Shown piece by piece: positions 28,295-37,995 of a stretch of DNA of 64,000 bases. The stretch spans positions 372,001 to 436,000 of the forward strand of contig NZ_ATXU01000001.1 of assembly GCF_000421845.1 (NCBI RefSeq), written 5' to 3'. Position 1 is the stretch's first letter; each line of letters opens with the position of its first letter. The notes under the pieces are model-generated. The model saw only the letters and a list, made by a program, of their open reading frames with translations, was not told the origin of the DNA and searched no databases. This DNA comes from Leucobacter chironomi DSM 19883. GTDB taxonomy: Bacteria > Actinomycetota > Actinomycetes > Actinomycetales > Microbacteriaceae. A program made the position numbers and the translations under genes.

Positions 28295-29497
28295 TCAGTC
28301 GTCGAGCAGCGCCGCCGCGAACATGGGCCGCGCGGCGTCGACCGCGGGCGGGTGGAAGAGCCCGGCGGCGGCGTCGCGGTAGAGCCGGCTCGCCTCGTGC
28401 TCACCGTCGAAGCCGGCTCCGCCGGAGCAGATGAGCGCGGTCTCGGCGCAGCGACGGGCCGCGTCGGCGGCGTTGATGCGGGTGCTGACGAGGTGCAGCG
28501 GCCAGCGTGCGCCGTGGTCGACGGCGTCGTCGAGATCCCGCGTGATCGCGTCGAGCTGAGCCGGCACCGCGAGGTAGCCGAGGTGGGCGTCGGCGAGTCG
28601 GGTGCGGTGCTCGGGCACTTCGGCGAGGCTCGTGCCGCGGCGGGCGGATCGGCGCTGCCGCAGCCCCTCGGCGGCGACGTCGAGGGCGCGTCGCGCCACG
28701 CCGGCGTAGACGGAGGCGACCAGCAGTTGGAAATTGCTCGCGATCGCGAAGGTGAGGAGATCCGGGTGGTCGCCTGCTGGAATGCGGCGCGCCACGCGAT
28801 CCGCCCGCATCGGCGCTCCGTCGAGCACGGTGGCCCGGCTCTGCGAGGCGCGCATGCCGAGCACGTTCCAGTGGTCGGAGACGGTCACGCCGCCGCCGTC
28901 GCGGTCGAGGAAGCCAAAGACGAGGGTGGGCTGTTCGGGGTCGCTGTCATCGAGCCCGTGCACGATGAGCCGCGTCCAGACGGGCGAGAGCGAGGTGAAG
29001 ATCTTCACACCGGTGACGCGGTAGCCGCCCTCGCCGTCGGCTTCGGCACGGGTGCCGGAGCCCTGCAGCACCCAGTCGTTGCCGGGTTCGCTGATGCCGA
29101 AGGCGAAGATCTCGCCCGCCATCGTCTCCTCGAAGACGTGCGCGAGCGAGCGGTCGCCGCGCGCGAACATGGCGCGCACCACTCCCGTGCACATGAGGTG
29201 CATGTTGATCGCGAGCGCGGTCGCAGGCGCGGCCGTCGCGAGCCGCTGCTGCAGCCGCGACACCTCGTGCAGCGTGAGCCCCGGGCCGCCGTGCTCCTCG
29301 GGCACGAACAGTGCGAGGTAGCCGAGCTCGCGCAGTTCTGCGAGGTCGTCGTGGCAGAAGCCGTTCTCGCGATCCGTGACGGCCGCGCGCTCGCGGAAGC
29401 GGTGCAGCAGTTCGTCGGGCAGGTAGCGCTCGGCCAGTTCGGCGTGCCGCGCCTCGCGATCCTGGGCCGGGCTCTTCGTCGTCGCGTTCTCGCTCAC
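28295..29497 (-). CDS. Acyl-CoA dehydrogenase family protein
   Basis: A 400-residue flavoprotein with the three ACAD regions: an N-terminal helical part (LGYLALFVPEEHGGPGLTL), the middle beta domain (FGISEPGNDWVLQGSG; GVKIFTSLSPVWTRLIVHG) and a C-terminal helical bundle. This subgroup includes acyl-CoA dehydrogenases and desulfurisation or hydroxylase-type (DszC-like) flavin enzymes. I cannot place the catalytic glutamate with certainty, so the exact reaction is open. No ETF or other beta-oxidation gene is adjacent. Its start lies 86 bases from the Lrp gene stop. Confidence 0.82.
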   Translation of the reverse strand: MSENATTKSPAQDREARHAELAERYLPDELLHRFRERAAVTDRENGFCHDDLAELRELGYLALFVPEEHGGPGLTLHEVSRLQQRLATAAPATALAINMHLMCTGVVRAMFARGDRSLAHVFEETMAGEIFAFGISEPGNDWVLQGSGTRAEADGEGGYRVTGVKIFTSLSPVWTRLIVHGLDDSDPEQPTLVFGFLDRDGGGVTVSDHWNVLGMRASQSRATVLDGAPMRADRVARRIPAGDHPDLLTFAIASNFQLLVASVYAGVARRALDVAAEGLRQRRSARRGTSLAEVPEHRTRLADAHLGYLAVPAQLDAITRDLDDAVDHGARWPLHLVSTRINAADAARRCAETALICSGGAGFDGEHEASRLYRDAAAGLFHPPAVDAARPMFAAALLDD

Positions 29498-29583
29498 CCG
29501 GCCATGCTATCGAGCGCGATCGGGGCCTCGCGGCCGGCCCGGCGCGCTCCGGCGCTGAGCCGGGATCCGGATCCGCGCACCGT

Positions 29584-30048
29584 TCACTCCCCCGCCGCGA
29601 GCAGCGCGGTGACCCGGTACGGGATGACCTCGCGTAGGAAGAGACTGGTCGAGGTGCGGTTGATGCCGGGGCAGAGGCGGATCTCCTCGCTCACCCGGTA
29701 GAGGTCGTCGGGATCCTTCGCGACCACGCGCAGCAGCAGATCGGTGCTGCCTGCGGGGGCGAAGCACTCGAGCACCTCGGGGATGTTCGCGAGCGCCTCG
29801 ACGGCCTCGCCGATCTGGTGCTGGTCGAGCTCGACCTGCACGCTCGCCCCCACGGGCCGCCCGAGCGCGGCGGGCGAGATGCGCGCGCTGTGCCGCCGCA
29901 GCATCCCGGACTCGCGCAAGCGTTCGAGTCGCGTCTGCACGGTGCCCCGTGCGAGACCGAGCCGCATGGCGATCATCGCGGTCGGCATGCGGGCGTCCTC
30001 GTCGAGGAGCGTCAGAATACGGCGATCGGTCGCGTCGATTGCGCTCAT
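29584..30048 (-). CDS. Lrp/AsnC family transcriptional regulator
   Basis: A 154-residue regulator beginning [15 protein letters not shown]. Its N-terminal winged helix ([28 protein letters not shown]) is followed by a RAM/AsnC ligand-binding domain (residues ~65-150). Such proteins sense amino acids. It is divergent from an MFS exporter, with a palindrome in between, the classic layout of an Lrp-controlled amino-acid or drug efflux gene. An alternative ATG at 30066 adds six residues. Confidence 0.88.
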   Translation of the reverse strand: MSAIDATDRRILTLLDEDARMPTAMIAMRLGLARGTVQTRLERLRESGMLRRHSARISPAALGRPVGASVQVELDQHQIGEAVEALANIPEVLECFAPAGSTDLLLRVVAKDPDDLYRVSEEIRLCPGINRTSTSLFLREVIPYRVTALLAAGE

Positions 30049-30083
30049 ATTGCCCACTTTCTGCATGATCTATTCACTCAGTA

Positions 30084-30100
30084 TTGATCATACTGATCAA
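30084..30100. promoter_or_regulatory. Palindrome between Lrp-type regulator and MFS gene
   Basis: TTGATCATACTGATCAA is a 7+7 perfect inverted repeat with 3-base spacer in an AT-rich gap, 36 bases upstream of the regulator start and 157 before the MFS start. Its shape and position fit an Lrp/AsnC operator; autoregulation and MFS control are inferred. Confidence 0.6.
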
Positions 30101-30256
30101 CTTCATCAAATCAGCTTGCGCGATTCGCCGAATACCGCTGTACTGGCTCGCAGGGCGCGGTCAGCGCACCGACCCGGCCCCGCGAGCGCAGCACCCCGCG
30201 CTCGCGGATCGAACCGCAGCACCACCCCCGCTGCAGAACCGAAAGCGAACACACCC

Positions 30257-31540
30257 GTGAGCACCATCCCTGCCCTCGCGTCCCCGGCCACCGGCGCCGC
30301 CGGCACCACCCCGCCCCGCGTCGCACTGCACCGGCCGAGGCTGCGTGCGACGCTGACCGCCCTCACCCTCTTCAGCCTGCTCGCCGCGGCGAACCTGGCG
30401 ACCCCTCTCTACCCGCACATCGAGCGCAGGCTCGGCATCGACAGCTTCGGTGTGACGGTCGCATTCTCCAGCTACGTGCTGAGTCTGCTCGCGGGGCTCC
30501 TCCTGTTCCGCCGCCTGAGCGACGTGCTCAACCGCCGCACCGTGCTGGTCTGCGCGGTCACGGCGACTGCGGCGGCCACCCTCGCCCTGGCATTCGCCCC
30601 CTCGCTGGCGTGGTTCTGCGCCGCTCGGGCGGTGCAGGGCCTCGCGATCGCGGCAGCCACGGGCACGGGGTCGAGCGCCCTGCGCGTGCTGCTGGCGGGG
30701 CGCGCGGACCTCAGCGGGCGCCTCACCCTGCTCGCCACTTCGGGCGGCGTCGCCGCCGGCCCGATCCTGGGCGGGCTGCTGTCGCAGCTCGGGATCGTCA
30801 CCGCTGCCCCGTTCGTCGCCTGGTCGGGGCTGCTGCTGGCGCTGGCGCCCGCGATCCTGCTGATCGCGCCGCATCGGGAGTGCCGCCAGGAGGCCGCGGG
30901 GGCGCGGCGCGCGCAGCCCGGCCGACCCGAGACGCGGTCCGCTGCAAACCCGATGACGTCGGCGGCCGACGCAGCGCCCGCCGACGCGAACTCGGCGATC
31001 CGCTTCGCAGCACTCGTCGGCTTCGCGAGCTTCGCGCTCTTCGGCCTGTGCCTCTCGCTCGCCCCGTCGCTGCTCTCCGAGATGCTGGCGACCGATTCGC
31101 TGCCGCTGCTCGGATTGCTCGCCTCGCTCGTGCTGCTGGCGTCGGCGACGATGCAGCTGCTGCCCCTGCGCGGGGCGCTGCGGGCGCCGCTCGGCCTCTC
31201 GCTCTTCGCGGCGGGCATGCTCGCGCTGGGGGCCGCCCCGACCGCATCGGCGCCGGCGCTCTTCGTGGCCGGCAGCCTGCTCGCCGGCGCCGGTCAGGGC
31301 GTCGCGTTCCAGGCGGCGTTCGGCGCCGCGGTCGCGGCGGCACCCCCTTCGCGCCACGCCTCGACCGTCAACCTGGTCTACGCCGTCACCTATCTCGGCA
31401 GCGCGCTGCCCGTGCTCGGGCTCGGGCTCGTCGCCCGGAGCGCCGGTCTCGCACCGGCCGTGCTGGGCTTCGCGGCACTCGTCGCGGGTGGCTGCATCGT
31501 GCTCGCGGTGCGCTCGGCGCGCAGGATCGTGCGACGCTGA
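30257..31540 (+). CDS. MFS transporter
   Basis: A 427-residue transporter with about 12 helices. The DHA1-like features are an N-terminal [22 protein letters not shown] and a loop 2-3 motif [19 protein letters not shown] basic, Ala-rich central loop (~residues 210-245) separates the two six-helix halves. GTG start with only a weak ribosome site. Regulator context suggests efflux of an amino acid or small toxic compound; the substrate is not identifiable from sequence. Confidence 0.85.
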   Translation: MSTIPALASPATGAAGTTPPRVALHRPRLRATLTALTLFSLLAAANLATPLYPHIERRLGIDSFGVTVAFSSYVLSLLAGLLLFRRLSDVLNRRTVLVCAVTATAAATLALAFAPSLAWFCAARAVQGLAIAAATGTGSSALRVLLAGRADLSGRLTLLATSGGVAAGPILGGLLSQLGIVTAAPFVAWSGLLLALAPAILLIAPHRECRQEAAGARRAQPGRPETRSAANPMTSAADAAPADANSAIRFAALVGFASFALFGLCLSLAPSLLSEMLATDSLPLLGLLASLVLLASATMQLLPLRGALRAPLGLSLFAAGMLALGAAPTASAPALFVAGSLLAGAGQGVAFQAAFGAAVAAAPPSRHASTVNLVYAVTYLGSALPVLGLGLVARSAGLAPAVLGFAALVAGGCIVLAVRSARRIVRR

Positions 31541-31576
31541 GCGTTACAGCCCAGGGCGTCTCTCGTACGTGCTCGC

Positions 31577-32341
31577 CTACTGCGCGCGTCCGAGGAACTG
31601 CTCGAGAGCCCGCTGATCGGACTCGCTCAGCATCGAGCTGAAGCGGTCGGCGAGCGCAGTGCGCGCGATCCTGCCGGCCTCGGCCGCGTCGCGTCGCTCG
31701 ATCGCTTCGAAGAGCCCGGTGTCGATGCGCACCGACTCCAGCTTCACACTGTTGTCGCCCGGGCTGCGCTCGGCATCGCGCTGCAGCAGGTCGCGCAGCG
31801 CCCCCCAGACGGCATGACCGCTGAGGGCGAGGATCTGATTACCGCTCGCCTCCCATACCCGCTCGTGGAACGCGAGGTCGGCGTCGGCGAAGTCGGGGGC
31901 GTCGGCCTCGGCCGACTCGCGCATGCGCTCGACCGCCTCACGCATGAGTGCGAGCTCGGCGTCCGTGTGGCGGATCGCCGCGAGCTCGCTCGCGGATCCG
32001 TCGAGGATGATGCGGTACTGCAGCAGCTCGGCGAGGTCGAGCGAGGCCGTGCCGAGCATGGTGCGGAACGATCGCCCGAGCGTATCGGGCGACGGTGCGA
32101 GCACCACGGGTCCGCCGCGGGTGCCGGGGCGCGGTTCGAGCAGACCCATGCTCTGCAGCACGCGCAGCGCCTCGCGCACGGTGGGGCGGCTCACGCCGAA
32201 CTGACCCATGAGGTCGCGCTCGCTGGGCAGCTGCGATCCCACGGGGAAGTCGCCCGAGAGGATCGCGTGCTCGATCTGCTCGACGATCCGTTGATAGGTG
32301 TAGACCGGCGAGGCTGCGGTGAAGCTGTGCGAGGAGGTCAA
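31577..32341 (-). CDS. FadR-type GntR transcriptional regulator (FCD domain)
   Basis: A 254-residue regulator with a GntR winged helix (GSQLPSERDLMGQFGVSRPTVREALRVLQSMG split over residues ~36-68) and a C-terminal all-helical FCD ligand/metal domain (DADLAFHERVWEASGN; HAVWGALRDLLQ). FCD regulators sense organic acids or their CoA esters and bind TGG-N5-CCA-like operators. It is divergent from the peptide-type ABC operon, and a matching motif lies in the gap, repeated 9.5 kb away at a linked promoter. Confidence 0.9.
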   Translation of the reverse strand: MTSSHSFTAASPVYTYQRIVEQIEHAILSGDFPVGSQLPSERDLMGQFGVSRPTVREALRVLQSMGLLEPRPGTRGGPVVLAPSPDTLGRSFRTMLGTASLDLAELLQYRIILDGSASELAAIRHTDAELALMREAVERMRESAEADAPDFADADLAFHERVWEASGNQILALSGHAVWGALRDLLQRDAERSPGDNSVKLESVRIDTGLFEAIERRDAAEAGRIARTALADRFSSMLSESDQRALEQFLGRAQ

Positions 32342-32456
32342 CGCTGAGGCTCCTTGGGGACGCGTCGGCTGGCAGAGGCGCCTTCAGTCTAGTGCCCGGC
32401 CGAGGTCCGGGCCGGGGCCCGCGGGCGTCGCGGCCCCGGATGCTCCTGTTGCACCA

Positions 32457-32470
32457 AGTGGCCTTACCAT
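32457..32470 (+). promoter_or_regulatory. Candidate GntR/FCD operator upstream of the ABC importer operon
   Basis: AGTGGCCTTACCAT, containing the dyad TGG-CCTTA-CCA. It is followed one base later by a -10-like TATCCT. An identical 14-mer occurs at 41963-41976 in the same position relative to a -10-like box, so both promoters are probably controlled by the divergent FCD regulator. Confidence 0.65.
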
Positions 32471-32633
32471 CTATCCTGTTGCTTGTCTCTCAGTGCCGAG
32501 AGCGCGATCGACGTCCTCCCGGTTCGAAAGCTCCTCGCGCACCGACGACAATGGCCTGGGGCGGGTTCCGCGCCCCAACGTCACATGCCCGACACGCCGA
32601 CCCCGTCGGCACTCCCTGCGACAGGAAGCAAAG

Positions 32634-34154
32634 ATGCGACGCAAGACACCACTCATCCTCACCGCGGCACTCGCGGCGGCCACGGCGCTCGTGCTCGCTG
32701 GCTGCTCGGCCGGCTCAGGCGGCAGCACCGGCGCAGCCGACACCGCCGAGCGCACCTCGGCCACCATCGCACTCACCGCCGCACCCGTGAACCTCGACTT
32801 CACCACCACCGCCGGCGCGGCGATCCCTCAGGCGCTCATGTCGAACGTCTACGAGGGCCTGGTCGAGATCAACCAGGAGGGCGAGATCGTCCCGCTGCTC
32901 GCCGAGGAGTGGAGCCTGAGCGACGACCGCAAGACCTACACCTTCACACTGCACGAGGGCGTCACCTTCTCGAACGGCGAGCCCTTCACCGCCGCCGACG
33001 TGAAGTTCAGCTTCGACCGGGTCAAGACCGACTGGACCACCACGCTCAAGGGCAAGATGGACGTCGTCGAGAGCGTCGAGGTGCTCTCCGACACCGAGGT
33101 CGCGGTGCACCTCACCCAGCCCTCGAACGCCTGGCTGTTCAACATCGCCACCCCCATCGGGGCGATCTTCAGCCCCAGCGGCGTCGACGATCTCGCAAAC
33201 GCCCCGGTGGGCACGGGCCCCTACGAGGTCGCCTCCTGGACGCCGAGCGAAAGCCTCGTGCTCGACACCCGCGACGACTACTGGGGCGACGCCCCCGGCG
33301 TCGAGCAGGTCACCCTGAAGTACCTCGCCGACGCCACCGCGACCACCAACGCCCTGCGCACCGGCGACGTCGACGCGATCGTCAACCTGCAGGCGCCCGA
33401 GCTCGTGAGCACCTTCGAAGAGGACCCGGCCTTCGAGGTCGTCTCGGGCACCTCGAGCGGCGAGATCTCGCTGTCGCTCAACAACCGCATCGCACCCTTC
33501 GACGACGTGCGGGTGCGCCAGGCCGTGCTGCACGCGCTCGACCGCCAGGCGATCATCGACACCGCCTGGAACGGCTACGGCTCGCTCACCGCCACCTACG
33601 TGACCCCGCTCGAGCCGTACTACGTCGATCTCAACGACGCCTACGAGTACGACCCCGAGAAGGCCAAGGAGCTGCTCAAGGAGGCCGGAGCCGAGAACCT
33701 CGACATCACCTTCAAGGTTCCGACTCGCCCCTACGCGCAGGCCGTGTCCGAGATCGTGGTCTCGCAGCTCGCCGAGGTGGGCATCAACGCCACCATCGAG
33801 TCGTCGGAGTTCCCGGCAGTGTGGCTCGAGGACGTGTTCACCAACCACAACTACCAGATGACCACGGTGCTCGCCGTCGAGGCGCGCGACCTCCTCACCG
33901 TCTTCAACAACCCCGACTACTACATCGGCTACGACAACTCGAAGATCGCGCCCATCGCGGCCGAGGCCGACGCCGCCGACGAGGCGGGCTACATCGAGGG
34001 CATGCAGCAGGTGCAGGAGCAGATCGTCGATGACGCCGCGAGCGGCGTGCTGTTCCTCTTCCCGAACATCGTGATCAGCGCGGCAGGCCTCGAGGGCGTG
34101 CCGGAGAACGCGATCGTCGAGGCCCTCAACCTCACCGATCTCTCCTGGAAGTAG
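32634..34154 (+). CDS. ABC transporter substrate-binding lipoprotein (SBP family 5, peptide/opine type)
   Basis: A 506-residue lipoprotein with signal peptide and lipobox LAGC (Cys at residue ~24). The mature sequence has the family 5 landmarks: VYEGLVEINQEGEIVPLLAEEW, YTFTLHEGVTFSNGEPFTAADV and VRQAVLHALDRQAII. It captures oligopeptides, opines or other amides outside the membrane. AGGAAG precedes the ATG. Followed by a hairpin and then the two permease genes, the usual arrangement that yields excess binding protein. Confidence 0.92.
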   Translation: MRRKTPLILTAALAAATALVLAGCSAGSGGSTGAADTAERTSATIALTAAPVNLDFTTTAGAAIPQALMSNVYEGLVEINQEGEIVPLLAEEWSLSDDRKTYTFTLHEGVTFSNGEPFTAADVKFSFDRVKTDWTTTLKGKMDVVESVEVLSDTEVAVHLTQPSNAWLFNIATPIGAIFSPSGVDDLANAPVGTGPYEVASWTPSESLVLDTRDDYWGDAPGVEQVTLKYLADATATTNALRTGDVDAIVNLQAPELVSTFEEDPAFEVVSGTSSGEISLSLNNRIAPFDDVRVRQAVLHALDRQAIIDTAWNGYGSLTATYVTPLEPYYVDLNDAYEYDPEKAKELLKEAGAENLDITFKVPTRPYAQAVSEIVVSQLAEVGINATIESSEFPAVWLEDVFTNHNYQMTTVLAVEARDLLTVFNNPDYYIGYDNSKIAPIAAEADAADEAGYIEGMQQVQEQIVDDAASGVLFLFPNIVISAAGLEGVPENAIVEALNLTDLSWK

Positions 34155-34162
34155 CGACACCC

Positions 34163-34202
34163 GGTCCCCGGTCGCGGCGCCTCGGCGCCCCGGCCGGGGA
34201 CC
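34163..34202 (+). terminator. Hairpin between binding protein and permease genes
   Basis: Outer arms GGTCCCCGG and CCGGGGACC enclose a smaller GC dyad (GGCGCC repeats). Placed 9 bases after the SBP stop and 52 before the permease start, it is likely a partial terminator or mRNA 3'-protecting structure. Confidence 0.55.
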
Positions 34203-34254
34203 ATCCCGTCCCCCCGTTCCGAGCCCGCCGATCCGGGCTGCGACAAGGAGCCTC

Positions 34255-35202
34255 ATGGCCATACGACTACTCGTGAACCTCGTCCGCTTCGCGGCGACGT
34301 TCCTCGTGGCGACCGTCGTCGTCTTCCTCTTCATGCGGCTCATCCCCGGCGACCCCGCCCAGGTCGCTCTGGGCGTCAACGCCAGCCCCGAGCTGCTCGA
34401 GCAGATGCGCGCGCAGTTCGGCACCGACCGTCCCCTCGCCGTGCAGTACCTCGACTGGGTCGGCGGCCTGCTGCGCGGCGACTTCGGCGTCTCCTACGTC
34501 ACCCGGCAGGACATCAGCCCCCTCGTCATCGACCGGCTGCAGGTGAGCCTCATCCTCGTCCTCACCGCGATGGCCGTCGCACTGCTCGTCGCGATCCCGC
34601 TCGGCACGATCGCAGCCGTGCGCCACCGCAACTTCTCGGGCATCGCGATCGGTGCCGTCTCGCAGCTCGGTGTCGCGATCCCCGGATTCCTCGCCGGCAT
34701 CCTGCTAGTCATCGTCTTCTCCATCCAACTCGGATGGTTCCCCGCGGGCGGCTGGACGCCCCCGAACCAGGACTTCGGCGAGTTCCTGCGCCGACTGTTC
34801 CTGCCCGTGCTCGCCCTCGCATCCGTGCAGGGCGCGATCCTCACCCGCTACGTGCGCAGCGCCGTGCTCGAGATCATGAGCGAGGACTACCTGCGCACCG
34901 CCCGCGCGAAGGGCCTCAGCAAGACGGGGGCGCTGCTCAAGCACGGCATGCGCAACGCCGCGATCCCGGTCATCACCGTGACCGGCGTGCAGATCGCCGC
35001 GCTCATCATCGGCGCCGTGGTGATCGAGCGCGTCTTCGTGATCCCCGGCCTCGGCTCGATGCTGCTCGACGCAGTGGGCAACCGCGACCTGCTCACCGTG
35101 CAGTCGCTCGTGATGGTGCTCGTCGCGATCACCCTGCTCATGAACCTCCTCATCGACGTCATCTACACGATCGTCGACCCGCGCATGCGAAAGAGCTCCT
35201 GA
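34255..35202 (+). CDS. ABC transporter permease (DppB-like)
   Basis: A 315-residue permease with six membrane helices. The N-terminal FLFMRLIPGDPAQVALG and the EAA loop DYLRTARAKGLSKTGALLKHGMRNA are typical of the first permease of peptide/nickel/opine importers. ATG preceded by AAGGAG. The stop is two bases from the start of the second permease. Confidence 0.93.
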   Translation: MAIRLLVNLVRFAATFLVATVVVFLFMRLIPGDPAQVALGVNASPELLEQMRAQFGTDRPLAVQYLDWVGGLLRGDFGVSYVTRQDISPLVIDRLQVSLILVLTAMAVALLVAIPLGTIAAVRHRNFSGIAIGAVSQLGVAIPGFLAGILLVIVFSIQLGWFPAGGWTPPNQDFGEFLRRLFLPVLALASVQGAILTRYVRSAVLEIMSEDYLRTARAKGLSKTGALLKHGMRNAAIPVITVTGVQIAALIIGAVVIERVFVIPGLGSMLLDAVGNRDLLTVQSLVMVLVAITLLMNLLIDVIYTIVDPRMRKSS

Positions 35203-35203
35203 C

Positions 35204-36115
35204 ATGGACACCACGCAGACCCCCGTCCCCTCCAGCCAGGCTCCGCGCACGAGCGCGATCGCCGCGCCCCGCACGCCCCGCCGTCGCATCGGACGCCGGC
35301 GCCTCTCGCCCACGCTCATCGCAGGCCTCGTGCTGGTGGGCATCGTCGCCATCACCGCACTGCTCTCCTTCGTGTGGACGCCCTACGACCCGGTGCAGGT
35401 GAACCCCGCCGACCGTTTGCAGGGTCCGAGCCTCGCCCACCTTTTCGGCACGGACAAGTACGGCCGCGATCTCTTCTCCGGGATGCTCGTGGGCGCCCGC
35501 ATCACCCTCTTCGTCGGTCTCATCTCGGTGGGTATCGCCCTGCTCGTCGGTACCCCGCTCGGCATCATCGCGGGCATCCGCGGCGGCTGGATCGAAGAGA
35601 TCATCATGCGCACCTCCGACATCGCCCTCGCGTTCCCGGCGCTGCTGCTCGCGATCATGTTCGGCGCCGTGTTCGGCCCGTCGACGGTGTCGGCGATGAT
35701 CGCGATCGGCATCTCCACCATCCCGGGCTTCGCCCGGGTCGCCCGGTCCGGCACCCTCCAGGTCATGAGCACCGAGTACGTGCTCGCGGCGCGGGCCGCG
35801 AGCCAGTCGCGATTCCGGATCGCGGTGCGCCACGTGCTCCCCAACATCATCGGCATCGTCGTGGTGCAGTGCTCCGTGGCCTTCGCGCTCGCCGTGCTCG
35901 CGGAGGCGGCTCTGAGCTTCCTCGGCCTCGGCACCCCGCCGCCGACACCGTCGTGGGGGCGCATGCTGCAGGAGTCGCAGCAGTTCCTCGGCACGCACCC
36001 CTCGCTCGCGATCTTCCCCGGCGTGGCCATCGCGATCGCCGTGATGGGCTTCAACCTGCTGGGCGACGGCCTGCGCGACCGATTCGATCCGAAGCTGAAC
36101 GGAGGCCGCTCATGA
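35204..36115 (+). CDS. ABC transporter permease (DppC-like)
   Basis: A 303-residue second permease: a cytoplasmic Pro-rich N-terminus, the signature HLFGTDKYGRDLFSGMLVGAR segment shortly after the first helix, six helices in all, and the EAA loop region EYVLAARAASQSRFRIAVRHV. It pairs with the DppB-like subunit and is linked by a 4-base overlap (ATGA) to the ATPase gene. Confidence 0.93.
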   Translation: MDTTQTPVPSSQAPRTSAIAAPRTPRRRIGRRRLSPTLIAGLVLVGIVAITALLSFVWTPYDPVQVNPADRLQGPSLAHLFGTDKYGRDLFSGMLVGARITLFVGLISVGIALLVGTPLGIIAGIRGGWIEEIIMRTSDIALAFPALLLAIMFGAVFGPSTVSAMIAIGISTIPGFARVARSGTLQVMSTEYVLAARAASQSRFRIAVRHVLPNIIGIVVVQCSVAFALAVLAEAALSFLGLGTPPPTPSWGRMLQESQQFLGTHPSLAIFPGVAIAIAVMGFNLLGDGLRDRFDPKLNGGRS

Positions 36116-37929
36116 GCGCCACCCCCGAAGCGGCCGGCGCGCCGCTGCTCACCGTCGACCGCCTGCGGGTCTCCGCCGGCGAGCGCACGCTCGTGCACGA
36201 CTTCTCGCTGCACATGCAGCGGGGCGAGCGCATCGGCCTCATCGGGGAGTCCGGATCGGGCAAGTCGATGACCACCACCGCGCTGCTCGGCCTGCTGCCC
36301 TCCGGCGTCACCGCGACGGGCTCGGTACGGTTCGGCGACTCGCCCCGCAACCTGCTCGAGACGCGCGACTCCGAGCTCATGAAGATCCGCGGCAACGACG
36401 TGGCGATGGTCTTCCAGGAACCGCTCACCGCGCTCAACCCGCTCATGCGCGCCGGCGACCAGGTCGCCGAGATCATGCTGCAGCACCGCACCGTGTCGGG
36501 CAAGGCCGAGGCGCGACGCCGCGCGGTCGAGATGCTCGACGCCGTGAAGCTGCCGAACCCGGCCGAGGCCGCCCGGGCCTACCCGCACCAGCTGTCGGGC
36601 GGACAGCGCCAGCGCGTCATGCTCGCGATGGCCCTCGCCAACGACCCGAGCCTGCTGCTCTGCGACGAGCCCACGACCGCTCTCGACGTCACCGTGCAGC
36701 GCCAGGTGCTCGATCTGATCCTCGAACTCGTGCGCGAGCGCGGCACCGGCCTGCTCTTCATCACCCACGACCTCGCCGTCGTCGCGAACATGTGCACGCG
36801 CGTGCTCGTGATGAACCAGGGCGAGATCGTCGAGGAGGGGCCGACCGAGCAGGTGTTCACCCGGCCGCAGCACCCCTACACGCGGGGCCTGCTGGCGGCG
36901 TCGGATCTCGAGGCGACCGATGCGAGCGGACGCCTCTTCACGGTCGCGAGCGCCGCGTCGTACGTGCCCCCGACCCCGGAGGAGGAGCGCGCCGCCGAGG
37001 CCGCGGCGGCGCGCACCGCGCACGCCGCACGCGAGGCGCAGCAGGCCGCCGAGGCCGCCGCCGTGTCCGAGGCCGCAGCTGCGGCCGAGAGCTCGGCGAC
37101 CGGCGCCGCCCACGCCGCCGAACCGGTGATCCGGGTCACCGATCTCGTGCGCACTTACTCCCGCGGCCGCACCAGCCTCTTCAAGCCGGCGCCCCTCGTG
37201 CACGCGCTCAGGGGGATCTCCTTCGAGGTGCCCGAGGGCGGCAGACTGGGCGTCGTCGGCGAATCCGGATCCGGCAAGTCGACCCTGCTGCGCATCCTCG
37301 CGGGCCTCGACCAGCCCACCTCGGGCAGCGCCGTGGTGGCGGGCAACGAGGTCTCGGGCGCGCGCGAGTCGCAGCTGCGCGAGCTGCGCCAGAACCTGCA
37401 GATCGTGTTCCAGGATCCGATGGGATCGCTCGACCCGCGCATGACCGTCGAGCAGATCATCTCCGAACCGCTGCTCGTGCGCGGCCGCGACGAGAGCGCC
37501 GCTCAGCGCTCCCGCATGGTCGCCGAGATGCTCGAGGCCGTGGGGCTGCCGGCCGACGCGGCCGAGCGCTACCCCCACCAGTTCTCCGGCGGGCAGCGCC
37601 AGCGCATCTCGATCGCCCGCGCGCTCATCTGCCGGCCGAAGGTGGTGGTGGCCGACGAGCCCGTCAGCGCGCTCGACGTCTCGGTGCGCGCGCAGGTGCT
37701 CAACCTGCTCGCCGACCTCGTCGACGAGTACGGCCTCACCCTCGTCTTCGTGTCGCACGACCTCGGCGTGGTACGGCACCTCTGCGACTCGGTCGTGGTG
37801 ATGCAGTCCGGCGAGATCGTCGAGGCCGGCGACACCGAGACCGTCTACAACGCCCCTCGGCACCCGTACACGCAGCGCTTGATCGACTCGTCGCTCACGC
37901 TGCGACAGGAACTGGCCAGCGCCTTCTGA
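36112..37929 (+). CDS. Fused dual ABC ATPase (DppD-DppF-like)
   Basis: A 605-residue protein with two complete nucleotide-binding domains. Domain 1 has Walker A GESGSGKS (45-52), signature LSGGQRQRV and CDEPTTALDV. Domain 2 starts near residue 340 and has GESGSGKS, FSGGQRQRISIARAL and ADEPVSALDVS. An Ala/Glu/Arg-rich ~50-residue linker joins them. In most dipeptide-type systems these are two genes; the fusion enforces a 1:1 ratio. Both domains keep all catalytic motifs. Last transport gene of the operon; the amidase follows after 66 bases. Confidence 0.93.
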   Translation: MSATPEAAGAPLLTVDRLRVSAGERTLVHDFSLHMQRGERIGLIGESGSGKSMTTTALLGLLPSGVTATGSVRFGDSPRNLLETRDSELMKIRGNDVAMVFQEPLTALNPLMRAGDQVAEIMLQHRTVSGKAEARRRAVEMLDAVKLPNPAEAARAYPHQLSGGQRQRVMLAMALANDPSLLLCDEPTTALDVTVQRQVLDLILELVRERGTGLLFITHDLAVVANMCTRVLVMNQGEIVEEGPTEQVFTRPQHPYTRGLLAASDLEATDASGRLFTVASAASYVPPTPEEERAAEAAAARTAHAAREAQQAAEAAAVSEAAAAAESSATGAAHAAEPVIRVTDLVRTYSRGRTSLFKPAPLVHALRGISFEVPEGGRLGVVGESGSGKSTLLRILAGLDQPTSGSAVVAGNEVSGARESQLRELRQNLQIVFQDPMGSLDPRMTVEQIISEPLLVRGRDESAAQRSRMVAEMLEAVGLPADAAERYPHQFSGGQRQRISIARALICRPKVVVADEPVSALDVSVRAQVLNLLADLVDEYGLTLVFVSHDLGVVRHLCDSVVVMQSGEIVEAGDTETVYNAPRHPYTQRLIDSSLTLRQELASAF

Positions 37930-37995
37930 GGCGCTGGCGCGACCGCCCGCCCGATCCGCAGCCCCGCGGCCCCGCGCCGCAGTGAGGAGATCCAC

